Source of the DNA: an uncultured Zetaproteobacteria bacterium | Lineage (GTDB): Bacteria > Pseudomonadota > Zetaproteobacteria > Mariprofundales > Mariprofundaceae | Length of the DNA stretch: 22,003 bases | Assembly (NCBI GenBank): GCA_913056285.1 | Contig: CAJXNE010000009.1 | Span: 1 to 22,003, forward strand | Direction: 5' to 3' | Shown: positions 16,245 through 22,003 of the stretch, in pieces | How positions within the stretch are numbered: the first letter of the stretch is position 1 | Layout of the letters: each line of letters begins with the position of its first letter | Made by a program: the position numbers and the translations under genes | The notes under the pieces: generated by a model | Told to the model about the DNA's origin: nothing | The model's database searches: none | The model's input: the letters and a program-made list of their open reading frames with translations, nothing else

Positions 16245-17117
16245 TTGGCGAGATTGATCTCCTGCCTCGCGCAGCAGGAGCAATTGAATTTCCTGCTAAC
16301 CAACCGTATTCCACGCCGTTGGCTAACGCAGTGGATGGGCTGGTTCAGTCGCATCGAAAGCACGCACTTAACCCGGGTATCCATTTGGCTATGGCGTTTA
16401 TTTGCCGATGATCTGGAGCTGTCCGAATCCAAAACTCACGCGTTTACCAGCCTGCACGACTGCTTTATTCGCGAATTAAAAACCGGCGCGCGAACTATTG
16501 ATGGGCGGAAATCCATCGTGATCAGCCCCTGCGATGCCATTGTTGGGGCGCATGGGCGGATAGAGGGAACTACCGTTTATCAGGCCAAAGGTTTCCCCTA
16601 TACATTAAGTGATTTGATTCCGGATGAAGCATTGCAGGACAAATATCGCGACGGCTTATTTGTTACCCTGCGCTTGAAATCGAGCATGTATCACCGTTTT
16701 CATGCACCTGTGGATTGTCAGGTTCATGAGCTTAATTATATCTCCGGCGACACATGGAACGTCAATCCGATTGCTCTCAAACGCATTGAAAAGCTGTATT
16801 GCAAAAATGAACGGGCAGTTGTGCCACTGGATACAGGGGATGCTGAGCGTAGCATTACATTGGTGCCGGTGGCTGCCATTCTGGTGGCCAGCATGAAATT
16901 TCATTGTCTGAATGGTGATTTGGACTTACGCAGTCGTGGCAGTAATCACCTGTATTGCGAGGCCAGTTATAATAAGGGCGATGAGATGGGTTATTTCCAG
17001 CATGGTTCCACCATCATTCTGTTTGCCACATCCCATTATGCTTTTTGCGACGATATCCGGGAAGGGCAGCGCATCAGTATGGGCGAGCCTCTGCTAAGAC
17101 TAACAGATATCTGTTGA
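16245..17117 (+). CDS. psd: Phosphatidylserine decarboxylase proenzyme
   Basis: A 290-residue enzyme that makes phosphatidylethanolamine from phosphatidylserine at the inner membrane. Visible: ISPCDAIVGAHGRI (93-106, catalytic Asp97), SMYHRFHAPVDC (147-158, His150 and His153), and the self-cleavage site YFQHGSTIILF with Gly254-Ser255, the LGST motif being HGST here. Cleavage at Ser255 creates the pyruvoyl group. Start: no ATG fits in this frame. TTG 16245 has GAGGA 9 bases upstream and is the best choice. It is the third gene after the aminotransferase and PHP-GT4 genes. A 28-codon frame (16171-16257) bridges the gap and may couple translation. pssA is not in the window. Confidence 0.92.
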   Translation: MARLISCLAQQEQLNFLLTNRIPRRWLTQWMGWFSRIESTHLTRVSIWLWRLFADDLELSESKTHAFTSLHDCFIRELKTGARTIDGRKSIVISPCDAIVGAHGRIEGTTVYQAKGFPYTLSDLIPDEALQDKYRDGLFVTLRLKSSMYHRFHAPVDCQVHELNYISGDTWNVNPIALKRIEKLYCKNERAVVPLDTGDAERSITLVPVAAILVASMKFHCLNGDLDLRSRGSNHLYCEASYNKGDEMGYFQHGSTIILFATSHYAFCDDIREGQRISMGEPLLRLTDIC

Positions 17118-17140
17118 TTGGCGGTGGAGCGAGACAAAAA

Positions 17141-17160
17141 CGCGCCCGTCCATGGGCGCG
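17141..17160 (-). terminator. Terminator of the small minus-strand gene (GTCCAT hairpin, copy 2)
   Basis: Perfect 7-bp arms CGCGCCC and GGGCGCG around loop GTCCAT. On the reverse strand the stem is followed by TTTTT (17136-17140), so it is a good intrinsic terminator for the gene ending at 17194. It has no T-run on the plus side, but the hairpin could still weakly end psd transcription. It shares its core with 9987-10005. Confidence 0.75.
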
Positions 17161-17193
17161 ATAGAACTGTTTATCCGGGTTAACTGCTTGCCA

Positions 17194-17397
17194 TCAGGCT
17201 GATTCGAGATGACGTGTCATCAATTGCAAATCACCCATATAGATGGTGCGTCCCTGTTCCAGATTATGCTTCTTTAAGAAGAAAGTTGAACCATCTATTT
17301 GTTTTACAATTGTTTTTTTGCGATTTTCCAGTCCGTATTTGTGTTCAACCGCATTCAGATAATTCTGAATGGTTTTTTCAATTGTAGCATTGGCCAT
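17194..17397 (-). CDS. Small hypothetical protein, 67 residues
   Basis: I do not recognise it. The frame encodes a soluble, mildly basic protein: a helical N-terminal half (ATIEKTIQNYLNAVEHKYGL) and a likely beta-strand segment (KKTIVKQIDGSTFFLKKHNL), with no membrane helix or cysteine. It is supported as a real gene by a perfect AGGAGGT 5 bases before the ATG and by a strong terminator 34 bases after the stop. It stands alone, convergent with psd and divergent from the Mpo1-like gene, with a TGTCA-type dyad about 45 bases upstream. A small regulatory or stress protein is possible, but nothing in the sequence proves it. Confidence 0.75.
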   Translation of the reverse strand: MANATIEKTIQNYLNAVEHKYGLENRKKTIVKQIDGSTFFLKKHNLEQGRTIYMGDLQLMTRHLESA

Positions 17398-17440
17398 TTG
17401 GCACCTCCTGCTGAATTTTGGCGCAGCTTAGGAATCAAAT

Positions 17441-17470
17441 GTGTCATCTTGTTGACAATCTTGATGACAC
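17441..17470. promoter_or_regulatory. TGTCA-type dyad/operator between divergent genes
   Basis: GTGTCATC (17441-17448) and GATGACAC (17463-17470) are perfect inverted arms. Between them lies TTGTTGACAA, itself a dyad. TGTCAT at 17442 and TGACAA at 17453 are 11 bp apart, as in Pho boxes. The architecture (8-bp arm, TTnTTGAnAA core, 8-bp arm) matches the array at 11703-11731. It could serve the small minus-strand gene, the Mpo1-like gene, or both. Confidence 0.5.
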
Positions 17471-17586
17471 TTGCCGTGAGAAAAACGGGCATGAACTGGT
17501 CTTCTTTATGCCTTTATTTTGACATCATTATGCCATAAATGCCGTTCAACATTCCCGTATATATTTTTTGGACAGGGGATTTAATC

Positions 17587-18213
17587 ATGGGTTTTATCGA
17601 AGAGCTACGCCAGCAACGCTGGGATGACCACCGCTATTATCATCATAATCGTATTAACCAGTTTTTGCATTTGGCCAGTTCCATTTGTTTTATCGTCAGC
17701 TATGTATGGATATTTCTCGATCCGGTGATGGCAGTGTTGTTCGGCTGGGTTGTGGCCATGTTATTGCGTCAGATCGGACACTTTTTCTTTGAGCCGAAAA
17801 CCTATGATGAAGTCAATACCGCCAGCCATGAATATAAGGAAAGCGTAAAGGTGGGTTACAATCTTTTTCGTAAAGTGGTGCTGTTGTCGCTATGGGCTGT
17901 GATCTCTATTGCGTTGTATATGGAACCGTCCATGTTCGGTCTGTTCGATGCCGGTGAGCAGGCACGTGGATTTATGTATAATCTGTCTATCGTGTGGCTA
18001 GCTCTGGCCGTTGGTGCTTTGATCTTCAGAACCATCCACCTGTTTTTCATCATGGGCGTGCAGTCCGGGCTGGTCTGGTTCTGCAAGATTCTGACCGACC
18101 CGTTCCATGATGTGATGATTTATTACAAGTCTCCTTATTACATTTTCAAGGGTGACATGTATGATCATATGACCGACTGGTATGATGAATCCTTGCTGGC
18201 CAGAGAATCGTAA
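17587..18213 (+). CDS. Mpo1-like (DUF962-type) multi-pass membrane protein
   Basis: A 208-residue inner-membrane protein with about four hydrophobic segments (about 26-60, 95-112, 130-150, 150-168). Near the N-terminus, HHNRINQFLHLAS (19-31) and RQIGHFFFEP (61-70) place His19, His20, His28, His65 and Glu69 in the pattern of Mpo1-like proteins. Yeast Mpo1 is an iron-dependent dioxygenase acting on 2-hydroxy fatty acids. The family call is by eye and moderate. The start is ATG 17587, with AGGGGA 7 bases upstream. It precedes the OlsF-like acyltransferase by 57 bases on the same strand, which fits a role in fatty acyl or lipid modification, but the substrate is unknown. Confidence 0.7.
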   Translation: MGFIEELRQQRWDDHRYYHHNRINQFLHLASSICFIVSYVWIFLDPVMAVLFGWVVAMLLRQIGHFFFEPKTYDEVNTASHEYKESVKVGYNLFRKVVLLSLWAVISIALYMEPSMFGLFDAGEQARGFMYNLSIVWLALAVGALIFRTIHLFFIMGVQSGLVWFCKILTDPFHDVMIYYKSPYYIFKGDMYDHMTDWYDESLLARES

Positions 18214-18270
18214 TATGCCCGTTTGCTTGCATCCGACAGGATTCATAGGCGTGGCCTGGCTGCAGTTTCC

Positions 18271-20007
18271 ATGTTAAATGTTGATGCTATTATAGAGCAA
18301 CGCTTTCCTCATATTCTGCAACAGCCCCCGCTGTTCAGACGCCCGTTGCTTGCTGCGCTCAAAATGTTGTTTCATGAGCGTGAACAACGCATTTTTCAAC
18401 AACGCTATCCACACCTTCACGGCATTGATTTTGTCGATCAACTACTTGATTACTTTGACTTCTCCTACACCGTCCGCCATCAGGAAACAGAACACATTCC
18501 GACCCATGGCCGTGTTGTCATCATTGCCAATCACCCGATCGGCACACTTGATGCCGCAGTGTTACTGAAGCTGGTCAGTCAGGTGCGTAGTGATGTCAAA
18601 GCGGTGACAAACCAGCTTCTTGCCGATATCAAACCGCTACAATCCCTGCTACTGCCAGTGAATAACATGGATGGCAAAACATCGCGCGATCAAATCAAAG
18701 CCGTCTATCGGCATCTGGAATCCGAGGGGGTGGTGATTATCTTTCCTGCCGGAGAGGTCTCCCGATTAAGTCCGGCCGGCATCCGTGATGCGCGCTGGAG
18801 CAGTGGCTTTCTACGCATTGCCACCGCCACGCGGTCGCCTGTATTGCCGATTCATGTCAATGGCCGTAATTCCATGTTTTTCTATGCATTGTCGCTACTT
18901 TCCAAGCCGTTATCAACCCTGTGGCTCATCCGGGAGATGCACAAACAAGCAACACAGTCGGTGGCGATCAATATCGGAGAAATGATCCCTTTCGAAAGCT
19001 ATCAAAAAGTGCCACTGCCACTCCGGGCCAGAGTGAAACTATTTCAGAAGCATGTTTACCGCATCGGCCATCGCAAAAGCCCGATGTATGAAACCTGCGC
19101 TCCTGTTGCCCATCCTGAGCCTCGTCAATCATTGCGTCAGGAGGTTCGCGCCTGTGAATTACTGGGCGAAACGCAGGACGGCAAACAGATTTACCTTGCG
19201 CCATTTCAACCTGATAGCTGTTTGATGCGTGAAATCGGACGCTTACGGGAAATCGCTTTCCGGGCTGCCGGTGAAGGTTCCGGCTTGCGCCGTGATGTCG
19301 ATAGCTATGATCGCAGCTGCTTTCAATTGGTGCTATGGGATGAGGCGGAACTGGAAATTGTCGGTGCATATCGCCTCTGCGCTGTTGCTGATGCCATGAC
19401 ATCAGAAAACAAAGTGGCCGGATTCTATTCGCAAAGCCTGTTCAGATTCTCCGCTAATATGGATGAGGTTCTGGCGCACGGGTTGGAACTGGGGCGTAGT
19501 TTTGTACAGCCGCGCTATTGGGGCAGGCGCAGTCTGGACTACTTATGGTTTGGTATTGGCGCCTTTTTACATTCGCACCCGCAATATCGCTACCTGTTCG
19601 GCCCTGTTTCGATCAGCGACAGTTATCCTGCCGCCGCCAAGGATATGCTGGTCTATTTCTACAATCGCTACTTTGGCGATCCACAGACCGGGGTTCAGGC
19701 CAATATGCCATATGTCTTAACAATGGAGAAACAGCAGGAGATGTCGCTGCATTTTTCCGGCAATGATTACAAATCTGATTTTATGCACCTCAAAGGCAGC
19801 TTGAAGCATCTGGGCTGTTCGGTTCCCACTCTCTACAAACAGTACACTGAAATATGTAAACCCGGCGGTGTCCGTTTTCTGGCCTTTAATATCGATCCGG
19901 ATTTTGCCAACTGCGTCGATGGCTTAGTAATCGTGGATCTGACCCGTTTGAAGAATAAAACCCGACAACGCTATATCGACAAACCGGAAATTCCTGCCGC
20001 CCAATAG
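18271..20007 (+). CDS. olsF: OlsF-like bifunctional acyltransferase (PlsC + hemolysin-like GNAT)
   Basis: A 578-residue fusion. The N-terminal lysophospholipid acyltransferase domain (about 60-270) has IANHPIGTLDAAV (85-97), the NHPxGxxD form of block I, and VIIFPAGEVSRLSP, block III. The C-terminal GNAT-type domain (about 300-560) has REIGRLREIAFRAAGEGSG and ELGRSFVQPRYWGRRSL, as in OlsB and the putative hemolysins. In characterised OlsF, the C-terminal part N-acylates ornithine and the N-terminal part O-acylates the lyso-lipid, giving a phosphorus-free ornithine lipid. The same order here supports that role, though another amino acid substrate is possible. The start is uncertain: ATG 18271 has no strong ribosome site, and TTG 18223 is an alternative. 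Confidence 0.78.
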   Translation: MLNVDAIIEQRFPHILQQPPLFRRPLLAALKMLFHEREQRIFQQRYPHLHGIDFVDQLLDYFDFSYTVRHQETEHIPTHGRVVIIANHPIGTLDAAVLLKLVSQVRSDVKAVTNQLLADIKPLQSLLLPVNNMDGKTSRDQIKAVYRHLESEGVVIIFPAGEVSRLSPAGIRDARWSSGFLRIATATRSPVLPIHVNGRNSMFFYALSLLSKPLSTLWLIREMHKQATQSVAINIGEMIPFESYQKVPLPLRARVKLFQKHVYRIGHRKSPMYETCAPVAHPEPRQSLRQEVRACELLGETQDGKQIYLAPFQPDSCLMREIGRLREIAFRAAGEGSGLRRDVDSYDRSCFQLVLWDEAELEIVGAYRLCAVADAMTSENKVAGFYSQSLFRFSANMDEVLAHGLELGRSFVQPRYWGRRSLDYLWFGIGAFLHSHPQYRYLFGPVSISDSYPAAAKDMLVYFYNRYFGDPQTGVQANMPYVLTMEKQQEMSLHFSGNDYKSDFMHLKGSLKHLGCSVPTLYKQYTEICKPGGVRFLAFNIDPDFANCVDGLVIVDLTRLKNKTRQRYIDKPEIPAAQ

Positions 20008-20030
20008 CTGAAATTCGTCATATGCCCCCT

Positions 20031-20058
20031 TGTCATCCCGCTGACATGAAAATGTCGT
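20031..20058 (+). promoter_or_regulatory. Pho-box-like triple repeat upstream of the EAL-like gene
   Basis: TGTCAT (20031), TGACAT (20042) and TGTCGT (20053) are spaced by exactly 11 bp. The first two also form a dyad (TGTCA, 6 bp, TGACA). It lies 90 bases before the start at 20148, in the 140-bp gap after the olsF-like gene. I see no convincing -10 element close behind it. Confidence 0.45.
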
Positions 20059-20147
20059 AGGTTTTGAAGTGGCTTCAGCAAGCATTGAAACAATGACCCT
20101 TCTTTGCTGACCGATGCCAACACTCATTCAACGTCAGGGGTAAGTTC

Positions 20148-20816
20148 ATGCTGAACCGGGATATTCTATTCGATGCATCAACCAGATACACCTTGCCGGC
20201 GCAACGCCACAGGGCCGGTTCTCTTGTTGCATCTGTAACCGGTTTAGCCGTTGATCTGTATCCGCTACACGGCTTGTTTGAATGCAACAATACAGCTTAT
20301 CTGGCCAAACCCCGGGCAACTGACAGATTCAATATCGATGGTCTTCAGGCACAAATTCTGTTTATTCTCAATGCTGCACGACAATTTTTTGTCTGCCGAA
20401 AACCGGGCTATTTGTTTATAGCCATGCCTACACACACACTGATGCAACTTGATCTCATAGCAGCACTACACAACGTCATGGATCAGCACCCCATGCTGCA
20501 TGATCGACTGGTACTGTTATGCCAGCCCGATCATGCATACCCGACGCTGAACAACGACACCGAAATCCATCTACTGGCGCAGCGTTTATCCGCCATGGGT
20601 ATTCGCCTGGGCATCGATATCCCCGGCAATTGCCCGGCCTGGGCCAACACGGGCAGCCTGGATTTATTATCCCCATATATCCTGATCCGCCATACGGGGA
20701 GCATGGGTGATCTCACCTATATGTGCGAACTGGCAAGCGTCATCAAAAACTGCCGCCGAAAAAAATGGCCGTTGCTGGCGGACTACCAACAAACAGATTC
20801 AGGAGTAATACAATGA
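20148..20816 (+). CDS. Degenerate EAL-like protein, probably non-catalytic
   Basis: A 222-residue protein. Its order of segments follows an EAL phosphodiesterase: VDLYPLHGLFECNNTAYLA (35-53) where YQPIV...EALLR is expected, DRLVLLCQPDHAYPTL (119-134) where LVLEITE is expected, LSAMGIRLGIDIPG (147-160) in place of LRxxGxxxALDDFG, and SPYILIRH (175-182) in place of PDYIKID. The EAL glutamate, one Asp of DDFG and the catalytic Lys are all missing, so cyclic-di-GMP hydrolysis is unlikely; binding or a scaffold role is possible. The stop overlaps the start of the CBS-GGDEF gene (ATGA). The family call is by pattern only. Confidence 0.65.
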   Translation: MLNRDILFDASTRYTLPAQRHRAGSLVASVTGLAVDLYPLHGLFECNNTAYLAKPRATDRFNIDGLQAQILFILNAARQFFVCRKPGYLFIAMPTHTLMQLDLIAALHNVMDQHPMLHDRLVLLCQPDHAYPTLNNDTEIHLLAQRLSAMGIRLGIDIPGNCPAWANTGSLDLLSPYILIRHTGSMGDLTYMCELASVIKNCRRKKWPLLADYQQTDSGVIQ

Positions 20817-21829
20817 TGAACGCGACACAACGCCAGTTAGCTTCGCAACCTCAGATACAGAGCGAAGCATCACGTTTCGAGCTTGAATCACCGGAACCAG
20901 TGCAATTGCTCACGCTGGCTGTGGATGTGCTAAATCAATTCAGCCGTGATGACACTATCATGGCCATTCCGGTCATTAACGAATTATTGCAACCGGTTGG
21001 CCTGATTACCCGCCGCAAAACGCTTGCCGTTTTCGGACATAAATTTTCCTATGAACTCAATAGCCGTAAAACAGTTGAAATCATCATGGAAAAACAACCG
21101 CTTATTTTTGACTCCGGGTCAGATATAGAGGCCATCAGCCGAGCCATGACAAAACGTGATAGCATGCATGCATTCGACCCGGCTATTATGACACTCAACG
21201 GTGAATATTGCGGCTTATTATCAGTAATCACCCTGCTTAAACGCATGACAGATATCCGCATTGAACTGGCATTGGATTCCAATCCACTATCGAGACTGCC
21301 CGGCAACAACAGCATCAATCAGGAGGTCGACCACCGCCTGCAACAGAATAAATCCTTCATGCTTTGTTATATCGATATCGACAGCTTTAAGGCATTCAAC
21401 GATTATTACGGCTATGAGCGTGGCGATCGCGTCATTCAGGTGGTCGCCGGTATTCTCAAGGATGTTTCCGGTTCGAACGATTTTGTCGGCCACATCGGCG
21501 GCGATGATTTTGTGATGTTACTGGAAGCTGACAACTGGCGCTCAAAAGCGGAGTTGATTTTGCAGTATTTCAGCACCGAATCCATATTAATGTATCAGGC
21601 AGAAGATCGTGAACGCGGTTATATTATTGCCGAAAGCAGACAGGGCCAGCAGCTTCATTTTGATCTGATGAGCCTGTCCATGGCTGTTGTCCCCTGCGAG
21701 TCAGGGCTGTACTCATCTCATATTGCAATCGCCGAGGTAGCCTGCGAAGTCAAACACCAGGCCAAGCATCAGGCCGGTAACAGCATTGTAGTAAACCGGA
21801 GAATTCCACAGACATCAGTTCATAGCTGA
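20813..21829 (+). CDS. CBS-pair / GGDEF-domain protein with GGDDF active-site variant
   Basis: A 338-residue protein. Two CBS-like repeats span about 28-150 (MAIPVINELLQPVGLITRR and MTLNGEYCGLLSVITLLKR are the recurring strand-turn elements). The GGDEF domain spans about 155-325: NPLSRLPGNNSI (157-168), CYIDIDSFKAFND (185-197, metal Asp188), YERGD (201-205), and HIGGDDFVMLLE (227-238). The signature is GGDDF instead of GGDEF, and the RxxD inhibitory site is absent. Activity as diguanylate cyclase is uncertain. The start is ATG 20813 with AGGAG 7 bases upstream; an ATG follows at 20816. It overlaps the EAL-like gene by 4 bases, so the pair is translationally coupled. Confidence 0.88.
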   Translation: MMNATQRQLASQPQIQSEASRFELESPEPVQLLTLAVDVLNQFSRDDTIMAIPVINELLQPVGLITRRKTLAVFGHKFSYELNSRKTVEIIMEKQPLIFDSGSDIEAISRAMTKRDSMHAFDPAIMTLNGEYCGLLSVITLLKRMTDIRIELALDSNPLSRLPGNNSINQEVDHRLQQNKSFMLCYIDIDSFKAFNDYYGYERGDRVIQVVAGILKDVSGSNDFVGHIGGDDFVMLLEADNWRSKAELILQYFSTESILMYQAEDRERGYIIAESRQGQQLHFDLMSLSMAVVPCESGLYSSHIAIAEVACEVKHQAKHQAGNSIVVNRRIPQTSVHS

Positions 21830-22003
21830 ACCAGTTCGCCCGTGGGGCACGGAAGCACTGATTTAGTCTCTTACAAATAAATCTAATACACCAGCCACAA
21901 GATATTATGCCACGAAGGCACAAATGCAGGAAGAATAGATTCATCGATCATCTTATTAAAAGTCAAAAAATAAGCCACGACACACGAATTGACACGAATG
22001 AAA
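21830..22003. other. Intergenic end of window with CACGA repeats
   Basis: No gene is visible in the last 174 bases. The end contains CCACGAAGGCACAAATG (about 21910-21926) and, at about 21975-22001, CCACGACACACGAATTGACACGAATGA, in which ACACGAAT recurs at 10-bp spacing. I see no clear terminator after the GGDEF gene; GCCCGTGGGGC near 21838 gives only a 4-bp stem. Confidence 0.5.

Noticed and set aside
16171..16257. The 28-codon frame between the PHP-GT4 gene and psd as a real protein
   Set aside because: Its peptide has no recognisable feature; I treat it only as a possible coupling frame.
15710..16432. Minus-strand open frame of 240 codons opposite the GT4 domain and psd start
   Set aside because: It crosses two well-supported plus-strand genes and shows no family motifs.
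17930..17945. Further CCGTCCATG word
   Set aside because: It lies inside the Mpo1-like coding sequence (codons for Pro-Ser-Met) and forms no GC hairpin with the same design, so it is not counted with the GTCCAT hairpins.

Overview
The window looks like chromosomal DNA of a Gram-negative proteobacterium. The evidence is the 5' end of a 16S rRNA gene, a PilU-type twitching ATPase, a complete proteobacterial-order rnfABCDGE cluster, and a set of envelope-lipid genes. The 16S fragment and gene set would suit a marine or iron-oxidising lineage such as Zetaproteobacteria, or a gammaproteobacterium, but I cannot settle this from about 317 bases of 16S. I see no mobile element, tRNA or CRISPR array.

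Layout. (1) 1-890, minus strand: the start of an rrn operon, its leader with a boxA-like antiterminator, and three tandem promoters sharing one design (TTGACA/G, 16 bp, TATAGT/TAATGT, GC-rich discriminator). (2) 890-2059, minus: pilU. (3) 2258-3606, plus: aroK and a secreted DUF547 protein. (4) 3661-8812, plus: rnfABCDGE, a membrane ferredoxin:NAD oxidoreductase that couples electron flow to ion transport. It is followed by a small membrane-protein gene that appears frameshifted, a MIF-like tautomerase gene and def (peptide deformylase). (5) 9879-10084: a convergent intergenic region packed with stem-loops. (6) 10085-11641, minus: ppx/gppA exopolyphosphatase. (7) 11781-17117, plus: a tightly coupled operon of a membrane-anchored class III aminotransferase (GSA-aminomutase-like), an unusual PHP-GT4 glycosyltransferase fusion, and phosphatidylserine decarboxylase. 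(8) 17194-17397, minus: an orphan 67-residue protein. (9) 17587-20007, plus: an Mpo1-like membrane protein and an OlsF-like bifunctional acyltransferase (PlsC domain plus hemolysin-like GNAT), which suggests synthesis of phosphorus-free ornithine-type lipid. (10) 20148-21829, plus: a degenerate EAL-like protein and a CBS-GGDEF protein, overlapping by 4 bases.

The most interesting part is 10-21 kb. Four sites carry TGTCA-type words repeated at exactly 11-bp spacing, the geometry of PhoB (Pho) boxes: 520-537, 11693-11731, 17441-17470 and 20031-20058. Three of them lie in front of ppx and the aminotransferase/glycosyltransferase/PSD operon, beside the Mpo1/OlsF pair, and in front of the EAL/GGDEF pair. 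Together with a polyphosphatase, a glycosyltransferase, PSD and an ornithine-lipid-type acyltransferase, this suggests a phosphate-responsive membrane-remodelling locus. The PHP-GT4 fusion and the anchored aminotransferase would be its undescribed parts. The repeats and domains are seen in the sequence. The regulon and the pathway are inference.
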